This document shows, one piece after another, positions 1-12,226 of a stretch of DNA of 64,000 nucleotides (the first letter of the stretch is position 1; each line of letters starts with the position of its first letter). The translations under genes and the position numbers were made by a program. The notes under the pieces are model-generated. The model was given only the letters and a program-made list of their open reading frames with translations, was not told the DNA's origin and did no database searches. The DNA is from Astropecten irregularis (Eukaryota > Echinodermata > Asteroidea > Paxillosida > Astropectinidae). Where the stretch lies: the NCBI GenBank assembly GCA_963971285.1, contig OZ020253.1, forward strand, positions 2,232,001 through 2,296,000. The letters are read 5' to 3'.

Positions 1-833
1 CAATCATATGCTAATAATCAGCACTGTGCACATCATTCTAGGCCATGTACAAAAACAGCCCCAGGCATACATATATCTGTGTATTAATAATTGCAGTTAT
101 GCAGTAAAGTTACTACAATGACTAGCTGCCTATAGTGTAAGCCACTAAATTCATGATATGTACCCTGCATTGGTTGTGTACTTTCATCTACAAAGGCAGT
201 GATATCTCCCATTGAGAGTGTTAAATGGGCCGTTACTCTACTAATGTGGTTTAATATATCACATTATAGAGCTAGGGGGATCATATATAAGCCAATTATT
301 TATTGAAGAGGAACTATACAAGTTTGGGAACAGTAGAGTCTTTATATATTGCTCGGTGTTCAATGAAACCTCTTACCAGACTTATTACACAAAAATGGCT
401 AATTTATGCAGCAACTCGGAGCCAGTTTTTCTCACACAACACACCATAATACCACTGCGAGAAACTGTACACCATAAAAGTCTACAGTTGCAAATACGGT
501 GTGTGTACACCATAAAAAGTGTACTCTGCAAATATTTAGAGTATATCGGAAAACACAAGCAAAGTATTGGTCAACAATTGTAGAAAACCCTAATATCAAT
601 AAATTATGTCAACGAAATAAGCGTGTCCCAAACCTCAAGTTGTTAATGAACATGTACTTTTTGATCTTGCCTACCCCTACACCACTTTTCCCCCTTCCCC
701 TGACCACACTTGCCCACCTCTATCCTCTCTTTGTGGTTTCCCAGCCTTATTGCATGCTTTCCCTGTTTCCCTGGTCACCCTGTCCCCCTTTGTCCCGATC
801 CTCTCATCCATTTATGTGTATCTTTAGTTGCAT

Positions 834-1005
834 GTTCTTGTCCTCTTGTCAAAGATCCTGCTAGGATCGAAACATCAGGCCCTCCTAACTCCAAGCATTT
901 GATAGGCCTACATGTATGTACTTGTAATCAATTTGTACATTATTTTCAGGTCATTATTTTGGCTGATGAGCAGTTTGCAGCAGTTTATTACTTAAATACC
1001 TTTTG
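834..1005 (+). repeat. Interspersed repeat containing AGATCCTGCTAGGATCGAA
   Basis: The segment contains AGATCCTGCTAGGATCGAA, then CAGGCCCTCCTAACTC, and later a GATGAGCAGTTTGCAGCAGTT stretch. The same blocks occur at about 36215-36400 on the plus strand and 63490-63690 on the minus strand, where they sit in corresponding introns of the phosphatase and kinase genes. The family is unknown to me. Confidence 0.5.
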
Positions 1006-1305
1006 AGGAGCTAGTTGAGTGAAAAATCATGTCCCATTCTACAAATTTCTGGATGGGAACCCGATATTTCCAATGAAAGTTCACATGTTGTTTTGAATGT
1101 TACATACATGTAGGCCTACATGTACAGGGCTCGAATTTCGTGAAAGAAAACCACTGGACAGCAGGTCTAGTAACTGAAGCATTTGACTAGACCTCAACTT
1201 TTTTCACTAAGATCTTTGGCATTCATGTACATAGGAAAACCGTAATTGTATGCAATATTGTGTCATTAATAATTTGTGCAAGGAAAACAAAATCACTAGA
1301 CAGCT

Positions 1306-1569
1306 GGGGCCAATTTCATAGAAATGCTTAGCACAAAAAATTGCTTAGCACAAAAAATTGCTTAACATAAAAATGTCTTGCCCAATAAAAGTTAAACACA
1401 CCACCATTGACAATTCCATTTGACATTCATGGTCAGCGAACAACAGCTAAAGAACAAGTGCAAGTGATACACAACACACGCAAATTTGGTTGCTAATCAT
1501 GTTTTTACTAAGACAGAAATGTCATGCTTAGCAAATTTTTGTGCTAAGCAGCTCTATGAAATTGGCCCC
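1306..1569. mobile_element. Miniature inverted-repeat element, GGGGCCAATTTCA family
   Basis: It starts GGGGCCAATTTCATAGAA and ends with the inverted counterpart CTATGAAATTGGCCCC. Inside both arms lie GCTTAGCACAAAAA blocks. It is about 264 bp and has no coding capacity, so it is a non-autonomous DNA element. Related copies are at 22280-22437 (truncated) and 22465-22713. Confidence 0.7.
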
Positions 1570-2084
1570 TGGAATAGTGCAGTACACACTTTACTAGACT
1601 GAAATCACTAGACTTGATCCTCGGTCTAGTGGATATTTTTAGCCCTGGATGTACATGTACATGTACATGTATACAGTGCATACTATACTGTGCAAATATA
1701 GAAATATTACACTGTACATGTTTCATATGATGATGACCTTAAACAGCCTTTGCTCACTACTATCTGCTTCAGTGTGTACGATAATCACTCTAATGCAATT
1801 GTTTACAAACAGGAATATTTTCAACTACAGGGACAAGGTCATTTAACAATAAACTGTCAACAAACCACAATTGTTTTGTGTATTAATGATTTTTTTGCCC
1901 CATTGTAAAGATAAAATTTTATTCAATACAAGTTGGAGTCCTGTACGGTATGATATTGATAAGGCCAAGGCCTTAGGGCTCTGTGCATTAAAAATTCTGT
2001 ATGGAGTGTGTATTGAAATGCAGTGTACAATTAATGATTACAATATGTAAATTGCATATTATATACTGTATGGGATATTTAAAG

Positions 2085-2478
2085 GTACATGTACATTACA
2101 GGATTGGTAACATACCCAAACAGAAATGTGCACAGATTTACATATAACTTTCAGGATATGAAGATGGTGCTGGTAGAAACATACCGTTAAAATATATCCA
2201 CATGAAATGTTGTATTTATCCAGAAATCAGTCAAACAAAGATCGAAAACAGTTTTGATCTCCGGGTATCAAAGATCAAAACAATTCTTCATGTTTCATAT
2301 AAAGAAAAATTGATTTGGGTTTTTGCTATTTTCTTTTGACTCAGATGACCGATTGAGCTGAAATATTCACAGATTTGTTTTTCATGTAGGCCTACATGTA
2401 CATGCTGGATTAGACAAAGTGTGAGTGTTGTTCTGTGACCTTTAATACCAATCATCATGTATTATAATGTACCTTTAA
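2085..2478 (+). mobile_element. Family B miniature element
   Basis: The left end carries AAAGGTAC and CAGGATTGGTAACATACCC, and the right end carries TGTGACCTTTAATACCAATC with GTACCTTTAA. The middle has TGGTAGAAACATACCGTTAA and TGTATTTATCCAGAAAT, shared with family A. Other copies lie near 21250-21635 (minus), 34300-34604, 45443-45832 and 51482-51752 (minus). Confidence 0.6.
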
Positions 2479-2558
2479 ACAGCCTCCTGGACTCAATTTG
2501 ATGGTGGTGTCCATATTACCTCAACAGACTTGTACCACAAAAATACGTACACATTTAC

Positions 2559-2953
2559 AGACCTTGATTTTTTAAGGAGAGTGAGAGTGATCACTCTCCT
2601 TAATGTTTTCCAAGGAGAGCGTAAGAAAAAGAGCTCCTTAACAATAAGGAGAGCTGCCTTTTTTCTAAACATCACATACATTTTTCCTGCTGACATTTAC
2701 CCTGACAGGACAAGGAAAAGTTTGCATGTTCTCTTTTTCCCGACACTGGACACATGCAGAAACTGGCTTTAGCAATGAGCAAACTGCTCTCTTTATTCAC
2801 TAGTACATAATGTATGTTGATTTCAGGAGTTGAATTTGCAGATCAAACTTGATTTTTGTTAGTGAGAGCAAATCACTCTCCTAAATTCTCTACGTTGATT
2901 TAAGGAGAGTGATTTGCAGCTCTCCTCATATTTATTAAAATGAAGGCCTGATG
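2559..2953. mobile_element. Inverted-repeat element with AAGGAGAGTGAT motifs
   Basis: The ends are inverted relatives: CAGACCTTGATTTTTTAAGG at the left, and at the right the complement of CAGGCCTTCATTTTAATAAA. AGGAGAGTGAT and its complement recur inside, so single strands could fold back. No protein is encoded. The boundaries are approximate. Confidence 0.45.
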
Positions 2954-4236
2954 TAGACCAATGTACAGTAATTTTTTACTAGTGAATGCACATGTATCTA
3001 CATGTAGGCCTACATCTTCAGCTGTTTTCCAGATCAGTAAGGAATCAATCAGGGCACCTCAGATGGGAAACAGCACTGGCAAGGGGAATTATGACCAAGC
3101 ACAGTACCATAAAATATCACTACAAGTCTGTGTAATACAGACGCACTAATTCTGTCCAAATTTGATGGATATTTAAGGCACACAAACTGCTTGGTTAACC
3201 ATATATGCACACGTGTAGGCCGACGGTCTTTTACACCTTGAAAAGAAATTTGTAATACAAGACATGTATGTACATGTAGGCACTAGAGCCAAGATACAGA
3301 CATATACTGTACCAGATCGAACCAACGCTGAGAAATGTTTTTATGACCTTTACAGTACATGTATATAGCATGCGGAACAACAACAGTAAGCTTGTTTGTA
3401 GGGCCACATGTGTTGTACGCCTGCACATGCATAATAAATACACAGCCCACAGAATTGCACCATGAAATTGCCTATTAAAGTTCAGGAAATTTGATTCTAT
3501 CGCGGGGCCAATTGATGGGTAAAGTCCGGGCCATTACCCGATACTGGGTCCAATCTAAAAGCAGTTGATCAGTTTTTCTATTTTGTTTTATACTGCATTC
3601 AATGGCACTCCGGCACTATACACTATCTCACCTAATTGGTTTATAGTGTGTTTTAAACACACGCTAAACAAACATAATAAGTACATGTACAATGTACGTT
3701 TGTGCTCCTAGCTTTACATTTACATCTCAACTGGGTACTGAATGCATTTTATAATATACACGAGTGGCATAATAGTGTACTGCACAAGTTTTGTTGTTCT
3801 GCTTTTTCTTTCCCTGTTTTGTGTGTTAAACTAAAAATGCTGTCAACTTCCTCCTTTTCTCATTCCAACATGCAAAGTCATGCATTGACATGTTTATGCA
3901 AGTATGTGTAGACCTACATATGTGTATGTATTAATGCTAATGTTATTTCCAAGCCAAAATCCTTCTTTTGTACACTGTACTTCCCTGTAAACTCAAACAG
4001 TATTACATGTACAGTATATATATATTTGCACAGAGTCAAAAAGAACTTGACCGGGATTGGTGATGTTTTTCAAAACAAACAAATGACACTCAAAAGTTCA
4101 GTAAAGCAATATATATTTATCAAGCAATCGCAGGCGCAGAGTCGCAGACGCAGTTAAGAAATCGTACCAGTACGATTTGGATCACATTTGGTGGCAAAAT
4201 GAAATGTTAGCATTTACATATGTACATTTTACTTAC

Positions 4237-7200
4237 CTCAATGAGTGCGTGGATGTTAGCCTCGTGAACACAAACTCCAAGCAACCTGTGAAACAGTCCA
4301 AAACAAATAATACTATCAGCAAAAAGACGGTTCAACCCAGATTTCCCAAGAAGCACTTACTAGTGCAACTATTGATACATGTCCTTCTGCATTTGTGGGG
4401 TTTCAGAAGTGGAACTTGAGGGCAGGGGTCATTGGAAACATCGTAAACACATGAATGTCAAAGCTTGGAGCTGGGACTTTTCTCTTCCTAGATGTAGCTC
4501 CATGGTTAAGGCACCAGAAATGTCTTTTACAGATCTGTAAAGGCCTGTGTGGCACAGGCAATTTACAGGCAACCAGTTCCAGGCAAACTCCAAGAAGAAA
4601 TAACATTCATCTTTCATTAAATGTTCCCATAATATTCTTGGAGGTAGTGGGAAACTACCAGAAAAATGACTTTTCTACCAGTGAGGTTTTTCTCTTGCAT
4701 GAGGTGTAGTTGGTTGCCTCCAAGTTAACTGTAAAATGTGGATAGGTTTGTGGAAACACCATGTAATATTCATTCGTACTTTCGCACTTTATATTTCGTC
4801 GCATTTCTGGTCAACGTTTCAACTAGCCTGCTCTCGTCATCATAAAGAGAGCTCTATAGTCATCGTCTCCTGATGATGACTAGAGCAGGATATTCGAAAG
4901 GTTGAGACCTAATAACCAGACGTGCGAAAGTACGAACGATTCTTACATGGTGTTTCCACAAACCCATCCACATACCAATTGTCACCATGCAAAGCATCAA
5001 ATCTTTCTTGCCTGTAAAAGTTGCCTCACATGGCATGGGCCTAAGTACATTAATTAAAGGTACTGTCGTACTTTGGTAGCATACCAAAACATAAATCTCC
5101 ACAGATTTACCTATAACTTACAGGGTATGAAGATGGTGATGGTAGAAACATACCGTTCCAATTTGTCTGCATTAAATGCTGCATTTATCCAGAAATGAGT
5201 CAAACAAATTGACCAAAAACAGTTTTGATCTCACAAAGCTGTGAAATACCGCAAGGATATCAAGTAGGATTTAGCAGGGATGTTGTAAAGAGGGCCTAGG
5301 GTTGATGAAGTGATTATAGTGTGCAATATTCTAGCCACGCCGGTCGGCATCGGTCGGGGACAGCCGGCACTCAGCCTTTCTGACCAGCACTGAGATGAAA
5401 AACCATGTTACCAAACGGCACAAAAAATCTTGAAAATCACAGAAAATGCACAAGTTCTAACATAAATGTGTGTTTTTTCACTGAAAGAACAGTAAGATAT
5501 TGACTTGGAGACAAATTTGGAAAGATAAATTGACCAGATCCCCAATGACAAAATAAAATATTGCGGACACGCTCACATACAGTATGTACAGACTTGCATT
5601 TGGACCCCGGCCATGAGGGGCGAGAGCTCCGCTTGCTACGCTTCACAATAAGTAAATTTAGCCGGCACTCACAATGGGCTAGCTATAACACTGATTGTGC
5701 GGTTTCTTACTTGATGATGTTGGGGTGCTGTAGCTTCTTGAGTAGCTGTATCTCTTGGATGACGCTGGCAATGTTGGACTCAGAATTATTCATCTTCAGG
5801 ACTAGAACCTGACCTGTCTCCTTGTGCTTTACCTGCCAATCAAATGATGGATATCAAGGAAAGCGTGAAAGGACTTGATTCTATTATCCTAAGTACTTGG
5901 GGTCAATTATCCCTCGAATATAACAAGCTGGAGTTCCAAGAATCCAAGACAGTCCTGATTGTTAACATACTTATTAAGCACATACATGTACACTGTGCAT
6001 GAAGAGGTTAGTAAACACAACAGCCATCTCTTCTCAGACAAGTACCCATTTAGTGCTTCTGAATGGCCGGAGAGAAGCAATTAATGCAAAGTATCTTACA
6101 TAGGAACACAAGCACTGGGGCTACACAGGCTGAGCCCATAATCTGTGGCAATTGAGAGGTTTCGTAGCATCAAGGATATCAATATGCGAATGGATAGGCC
6201 TATACAGTGTATGTCGTGATACTCCATCAATATTGCAGTCCCCTTTATTTCCGTTTGCAACGGCTATTGACCACCATTCACATATGTACCATCAATAAAA
6301 AACAGATATAATTTTTGCAGATTTTGTAGTGCATCATCATTTTAAAGTCCACCATGTGATTGTTAGTGGTGTCATCGACGGATGTAGTGTGGAATTTGTA
6401 ATCAGAGAAGAGACGAATGGAGTGGAAATTAGGCAAATTGCCGTAACCTAGGCTAAGGCGACAAATGTGACCAGATATACCTGGGCCCTTTTCCAAACCT
6501 CGGCTCCGGCTCCGATTCCGGCTCCGTCATCCATATGCTGAAAATAGAGGTTGTGGGTTTCCATTGAAGCTGAAGCTCCGTTTTCCCTTTTAAACCAGAG
6601 AATCTACTTCCGAACCACAGCCAAAAGTCTCTATTTTGATACCCGTTATTTTAAAATTGACTCAAGAAATGGAGCTGGAGCTGGAGCCGAAGCCTGAGCC
6701 GGAGCCGAGGTTTGGAAAAGGGCCCAGGCGATATACCGCACTGCAAAGATATACGTGTACAAATGCCTAGCGCCCTCCTGAGGTTTTAGCAGAATTATGT
6801 GAAACAAAAGCTTTTTCCTGCCTTGATGGGAACATTCAGTTACGGTATCCATTCGCATTTTGGTATCTGTGACGCTGCGATACCTCTCTATTAACCACAT
6901 TAATTTTATGATAGGACGTCCTACATACATTGTACAGTACATGTGGGAATAGGTTTTGGGAATACCTGTGTAATTTTGTGAATGTGTCATGTGCGTACCC
7001 GAACTTCACCGAAAATACACATGAAACTCTTTAATGAACAACAAGGTGTAAAATGGCCGACAGTGTGATGATACAGTGAATGCACGGCATGTGTAAATGT
7101 GTAACATTTTCTTAAAAATGGAGTTGCAATGGCATTCCACAGTCAAAGAACAGGTGCGATTGAGCAGACAAGTGCCATCGGAATACCGGCCCCCCTTGAT

Positions 7201-10200
7201 CTAATCATCCTTGGAGATTATAGCGCCCTCGCCTTTAGAAATTGGTGAATATTAAGATCTTCATGGTGAAACATTGCATTGCTGAACGGTGATGACACCT
7301 TATCCAGCTGAGACTGGTTTAAACTACCTGGGATAATTACATTGTACTGTCAAGCATGAACCAAGGATGGGACCGGTGAATTCACGGGGGACCATCCAAT
7401 GGTAATCTCAAATTCCTGAAATACATGTAATGTGCTATCAATGCTGTACAACAATATGAACAAGACTGATTTTTCTACTGCACTGCAAAAAGACCAAATC
7501 ACTTACATTTACATGTACTGTAACATCAAATAACCACAAGGAAAACTGACTGAATTTTTAAGTCATTGAAAGGTGAACACAGACAAATTTACTAGAGCGG
7601 GATTCGAACCGGGGACCTCCTGAATACTGTATAGGCCCTCTACCAACAGAGCTATCAAGCTCTTACAGTATATGTTGGTGGTGTCCCTAATATTTAGTCA
7701 ATTATCTTTGTTCGTTTGGCAGTCAGAAGCCATGAAACCATACATGCACATAAAGGTCTATAAATAGCATTTTAATTAGCAATGCTGCAACTTGAGAAAC
7801 AGTACATGGGGGATCACATTTTACACTGTTATTGTTAGAGACTTTGAAATTTATAACAAGATACTGGTTGAAATCTGCACATAGATAAACCCTATCCCTC
7901 TACACTGACAAGAGCTGTTTACCATACATTAACACGCATTACCACAGTCTCCACAGTGGGACTGGATCGTATCATGCATAAAAAAACACTACGATGGAGA
8001 CGTATTGTGGTATTCAGGATACTACAGAACTTTACTTTGTAATGTACCACAGGAAAAAATATGAATGGTGAACGATGGTATTGCAGGTGGATTAGGAACT
8101 ACATGTACTGTACATGTACATGTACACTGTACCTGCTAAATAATAGTTTTGCAAATTGAAAATGAAATTTGAAACTTTCCGGTGCACATTACAAATACTG
8201 TGTTATTTAAAACATCTTCAGAACTGGCACGTACAGTAGTTAAGGCATACAGACAGTATAGTATTAGTAATACATGTATGTACTGTACATGAAGACATAG
8301 AGATCTGCAACCAAGTATTTAACATTTCAATATACTGGCAAACTATCAAGTATCATTTTAACGTTTCCTTTTCCCCTACAGTACCAATTTACTGTACATT
8401 TACAGCATGTCTCTTAATACAGGCTTTTTTAGGGGGGCGCTGAGTGAAAATTTCTGGCTAACGTTTCCTTGATTTAAATTTTGGCAAACAGCCAAAAATA
8501 ACACAAAGAGGGATTTATTTTTCTCTCTTCTTCTGCAATGTGGGAGAGTGGCTGGTACCCTGGCTGGTTGGTACTCGGTATAAAGTGTGTCTCATCATCA
8601 CAAGGCAATGCTCAACGTCCATATGCCCAACATTCTTTCCATCTTGACATTTAATTTGCAGGGTGAATGTATACTACAAGTTAGTCTTTCACATACATGT
8701 ACTGTTCTGCAGAAGGTACAATGAGTGATCTTGAATTTGACAGTCTAAGCATTAATTGACTTCATCTTAAATTTTATTTAAATTTTTTATTTAGCCTGCT
8801 GTTTCTTCTGCATAGGATTTGTGCGTTTTGCCTGAACTTAAACAGAAGTGAAGGTCTTAAACTTCCTTACAGACGTTGTTTCATGTACCTTTTTACGCTG
8901 TGTTCATCTGGAAAGCAGAAATACGGCTAAAATAATCTTGCCCCCCTCCAAATCCTTCACAGTTGCACCACGCTTTCCAAATGCTACTAAATCGATCGGA
9001 CAAACGATCTTTTTAAAAGACACTAAATCTTGATTTCCTGGAAAAAACCCAGCATCTGATGAACCAAGATTTCCCATGGTGACTGTTTGCACTGTTTACC
9101 AACTGTTGAGTCCATTTTCTGTCTCAAACTCAAATGTTTTTTTTTTTTGTAGGCTTTGCAAATCCTGTACGCTACCTTTAAACTCTGATACTTCTAGCCC
9201 TTTTCATAAAGAGTACCAGTGTACAGAGGGAAATTCAATATTATAAAGTTGGTTACCAGGGCCCAATTTCATGGAATCCGTTACCGTTAGCTTCGCTTAC
9301 GGTTAGCGTATTTCACGGAAGAGTTTCCTTTTTGGTAACGGTAAGCAAGGAATTTGCGCAGAATGCATACGACAGCGCGTTAGCAGAAAATGATCACGGT
9401 TACGCTAGAAATTCTTCGCTTACCGAGAGTCTTGCTTACGGATTCCATGAAATAGATTTCACGCGTTAGTGGAGAAGCAGTGCCCGTAAGCACAAAAATA
9501 GGCTGTAACGGATTCCATGAAATTGGGCCCAGATTACAGATGAAACAGATTAACGCTCAGTTAACGTGTCTTGTGTGGAGCTGACTTTAACACAATGACA
9601 TTCATACAAACACACTACACATACAAGACATACATGTACACATATGTACACTGTACTGTACTGTGTACATTATGTACATGAATGTAATATGTGTACAGTA
9701 CAGTACACAGTTACATGTACATTTATGAGCGCACGTCTAGTCTAATGTTGCAAATACTGTACGTATGTATGTGTGCAATATGATTTGCATCTGGGCCAAC
9801 CATAACAACATACTTTGCTCAAAGTTTGTTCAGCTCCACTGATATAAATCACAGACATTTCTTGTGGCGAATATTTCCGCCACAACTCACAACATTCATA
9901 GGGCACGTATCCAGTACTTTTAAACGCCTTTTAAACACTCACTGTGTGGGCATGTTTTGTAATTTCCCGGGACGTACAATTGCTGTGTTCAGGGCTAGGA
10001 TTATACTTCCGTAACTGCAGTATTATGACAGCCATTTCAATAGATGAAATATATTTGCAAAAATGTTGAATACACTTGCTTACATGACTGCCCATGAAAA
10101 GCCCCACCACTGCCCTTGACGGATTCCATGCGTGTGGCAAGGGTCGGGTTAACAAAGAACGAGCAAACTGTTTAAAAGAACTTTGCAAGGTGGAACGTGA

Positions 10201-11150
10201 CCGATACATACTTGTGCATCCACTGTAACTCATAGTATTTTGGTATGGTAGACTGTACAGTAAGCCTACATCTATGTTCACTGTAATGTGTAACATACTG
10301 TACCTGTACATGTAAAGTCTACATGTACACCAGAATTGACTTACTATACAAAACAAGTGGTACCCCAGGTCATTGCCTTGATGTTGGCCATTGCCTTGGT
10401 GCCCCTGGTTTCTGCCTTGCTGCCCCTGGTCATTGCCAGTGACCTTGGTCATTGCCTTGGTGCCCCTGGTCATTGCCTTGTTGCCCCTGGTCATTGCCTT
10501 GGTACCCCTGGTCATTGCCTTGTTGCCCCTGGTCATTGCCTTGGTGCCCCTGGTCAATGATAGTCATATCAACAACATGGCTCAGACAGAATCAATTTTG
10601 TTTTTAAATTCAGAGCTCTGTGACCCACCTTGTACACATCAGAAAAGAATCCTCTTCCGATCTCTTCCCGGTCAAAATCTTCCAGTCGAGCCACGTTGGA
10701 CAGTATGGACTTGACGGTCAGCGCCGAAGAGCCAGGACTTAAGGGTCTCAGGGAGTCCATGGTCGGTCTGGAGTGAGTTCTGTTCCTTCCGTCGCACCAG
10801 ACCTGACCCTGTCCGTCGCAGTGTGTGTAACCCACCGTGTCCTGGCGGGGTAGGTGGATTCTGCCTGGCATGGAGTGGACCTGGGTACTAGGGTCAATAA
10901 GGTGGGGGTAACTACACGTAGACTCTCTCGGTGGCAAATTGGGTAGACGCGATGGCGCGTCGCAGTGCGAGGGTGCTGTCCTAGCATCACCCGCCACCGT
11001 GCAACCACTAGTCGCCGGTACTCCATTCTCTCGAATCACTCTGCATTCGGGGTACCCGCAGGGCAAATCGGTACCCTGCTGGTGTCTGGCCGTCTCCACC
11101 CGCAGTGGAATCGAATTTGGAGCACGGAGCCTTTTGGTCTGGGATGACAT
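4237..11150 (-). CDS. TESK: TESK-family dual-specificity protein kinase, 5' part (3 coding exons)
   Basis: This is the 5' part of a testis-specific-kinase (TESK) type protein kinase, a family known to phosphorylate cofilin and control actin. Three minus-strand exons join in frame: 10629-11150 (174 codons), 5711-5832 and 4237-4285, all with GT/AG borders, 231 residues in total. An N-terminal extension of about 150 residues, rich in Ser, Arg and Pro, precedes the kinase start LEDFDREEIGRGFFSDVYK. GRGFFSDV is the glycine loop. Exon 2 gives KHKETGQVLVLKMN, with the ATP-anchoring lysine near residue 187, then LQHPNIIK. Exon 3 gives LLGVCVHEANIHALIE. The phrases GxGFFSxVYKV, VLKMN and GVCVH-HAL match TESK1/2 better than LIM kinases. 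The catalytic HRD and DFG exons are not in the window. The ATG at 11150 has A at -3, and the exon begins at an AG acceptor at 11247. Confidence 0.85.
4736..4973. mobile_element. Foldback element, CACCATGTAAGAATCGTTCG family
   Basis: The left arm runs from GTGGATAGGTTTGTGGAAAC through TTCGTACTTTCGCAC to CTAGCCTGCTCTCGTCATCA. The right arm is its inverted copy, ending at TTTCCACAAACCCATCCACA. It is a long imperfect palindrome without coding capacity. Copies: 39009-39273 (best) and 12094-12226 (one arm). Confidence 0.65.
5055..5245 (+). mobile_element. Family A miniature element, left half
   Basis: The segment starts AAAGGTACTGTCGTACTTTGG and continues with CACAGATTTACCTATAAC, TGGTAGAAACATACCGTT and TTTATCCAGAAATGAG. 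The right half with the inverted end is missing. Confidence 0.55.
6483..6725. mobile_element. Foldback element with GGCTCC/GGAGCC hexamer arms
   Basis: The left end is GGGCCCTTTTCCAAACCTCG followed by GGCTCC repeats. The right end is the inverted copy, GGAGCC repeats then GAGGTTTGGAAAAGGGCCC. The middle has GCCAAAAGTCTCTATTTTGA and TACCCGTTATTTTAAAAT, shared with copies at 20776-21082, 33391-33565 and 53550-54028. It encodes nothing credible. Confidence 0.65.
7531..7735 (-). mobile_element. tRNA-derived SINE
   Basis: Read on the minus strand, a tRNA-like head contains a degraded A box, then a B-box-like GGTTCGAATCCCGCTC. It is joined to a conserved flank that includes GGGACACCACCAACA. Similar units are at 16735-16915, 30520-30660 and 54891-55055 (minus) and 46664-46745 (plus). 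Five dispersed copies with the same non-tRNA tail make a SINE more likely than a working tRNA gene. Confidence 0.65.
8800..9182 (-). mobile_element. Non-coding interspersed element (CCATGGGAAATC family)
   Basis: The minus strand carries TGGACTCAACAGTTGGTAAA, CACCATGGGAAATC, CAGATGCTGGGTTTT and GATCGTTTGTCCGATCGAT. Longer and shorter relatives are at 13139-13533 and 34070-34275 on the plus strand. The ends resemble TTAAAGGTAGC and its inverse, as expected for a small DNA element. Confidence 0.5.
9259..9530. mobile_element. Miniature element with 26-bp perfect terminal inverted repeats
   Basis: The left end, GGGCCCAATTTCATGGAA followed by TCCGTTAC, is repeated exactly in inverted form at the right end. 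Internal GCTTACGGTTAGCG-like stretches also pair. It is 272 bp with no coding capacity. Intact 26-bp ends suggest it is fairly young. Confidence 0.7.
9636..9716. repeat. GTAC-rich imperfect palindrome
   Basis: GTACACTGTACTGTACTGTG on the left pairs with CACAGTACAGTACAC-like sequence on the right around an AT-rich centre. It is built from the TGTAC words common throughout the window. It could extrude as a hairpin; no function is implied. Confidence 0.5.
10359..10557. repeat. 21-bp minisatellite in TESK-like intron
   Basis: About nine units of CATTGCCTTGGTGCCCCTGG plus one base occur in tandem, with G/T and C/A variants. The array lies 72 bp past the splice donor of the first TESK-like coding exon. 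It creates open frames on both strands (repeated TRGNKAM-type peptides), which I regard as artefacts. Confidence 0.8.
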
Positions 11151-12093
11151 TGTCGCTAGCCCTAGTGGGGCTGGAGTGATAAAGGTAGCATGCTACGTCT
11201 TCATTTCATAAGAGGCTTCAGACAGCATCGCCTTGCCTTCAACTACCTGCAGAAAAAGAAAGTAAGAACGTCAATCACACTTTGAAACATCTCTCAACGT
11301 AATGACATGCTGCCAAGAATTAGGCCTAACAGCTTAAAAATCCAACCCTACTACACCGTATTCAGCTTACATCCTTATGCACACATTACCAATACTCTGC
11401 TAATATTGAAAGAGCATACACTGACCAGTATCAATAACTGTATCAACAATCATAAAACCTACGTGGATACACGAATGACGGAACACGATGACTCCAAATG
11501 TTTGGTGGGAAGAAAAGGATTCGTTCATAAAAATCCAAACGGTCCACAATGTCTCACAAAGTCCAAAGCATCAGCCAAATAGGCCTAATGATACAAATGT
11601 ACACACAAGGTACTTGCATGAAGTTCTATTCCAGTTACAACTTGGTTTGTACACATTAGATTCTGACACATCACACACAGTGAATGGCTATGATTATGAA
11701 CAATCTTCTAGAACTAAATCCACATGTTATACATCAGGTTGCATCTGTACATACTGAACATGTACATGAAGATCCACACGTACACTCCAACCAGGCCCAC
11801 ATCCTGTACGCAAAAAGTGCATACACAACATAGCCCTGTGATTGGTTACAAACTAACTTTCTCAGAGGATACAGTGATTCCTGGTGTGCACACTCAAAAT
11901 AAAATGAAGCTGTCCACTTGTACTGTACATGGTGTACACTAATCATTCCTGGAACATTGCATTCCCACACCAACTCATCAGTGGTTCTGATTCAGAATCT
12001 AGTGCAGCACTCGATCTTTCCCAAAAGTGATGATGACATCACGGCTGCAGTCACCAGCAAATTAAAGATCCAGTTCTTACATATAAATCAGGG

Positions 12094-12226
12094 TCTCCTG
12101 ATGATGACTAGAGCAGGCTAGTCGAAACGTTGAGACCTTTAATACGAGAACTGCTAACGATATGTAGAAGTGCGAAAGTACGAACGATTCTTACATGGTG
12201 TTAGTTTTCGCAAACTGATCCACATA
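12094..12226. mobile_element. One arm of the CACCATGTAAGAATCGTTCG foldback family
   Basis: It corresponds to the right arm of the 39009-39273 element: GATGATGACTAGAGCAGGCT, then CGAAACGTTGAGACC, and finally CAAACTGATCCACAT. The left arm is absent. Confidence 0.6.

Larger units (their letters stand above)
1..4236. other. Intron or downstream region of the TESK-like gene, repeat-rich
   Basis: No coding exon was recognised in this stretch. It follows the third TESK-like exon on the minus strand, so it should be intron, and the remaining kinase exons are expected beyond base 1. It holds a repeat copy at 834-1005, an inverted-repeat element at 1306-1569, a family B element at 2085-2478 and an AGGAGAGTGAT inverted-repeat element at 2559-2953, plus many TGTACATGTA words. 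The open frames seen here are short and repeat-derived. Confidence 0.6.
5833..10628. other. TESK-like intron between coding exons 1 and 2, repeat-rich
   Basis: No exon was recognised. The intron holds a hexamer-armed foldback at 6483-6725, a tRNA-derived SINE at 7531-7735, a repeat at 8800-9182, an inverted-repeat element at 9259-9530, a GTAC-rich palindrome at 9636-9716 and a minisatellite at 10359-10557. A worn relic of the SINE family seen at 39755-39965 may lie at about 6020-6170. Confidence 0.6.

Noticed and set aside
6646-6990. 114-codon minus-strand frame ending in APAPAPAP
   Set aside because: It overlaps the hexamer foldback element, and its rest shows no domain or splice consistency.
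9931-10557. 208-codon minus-strand frame beginning with TRGNKAM repeats
   Set aside because: It is the TESK-intron minisatellite read through into unrelated intron sequence, with no protein-like composition outside the repeat.
11307-11582. 91-codon plus-strand frame upstream of the TESK-like first coding exon
   Set aside because: It has low-complexity composition, no recognisable motif and no supporting splice sites. It is likely chance in 5' intron sequence.
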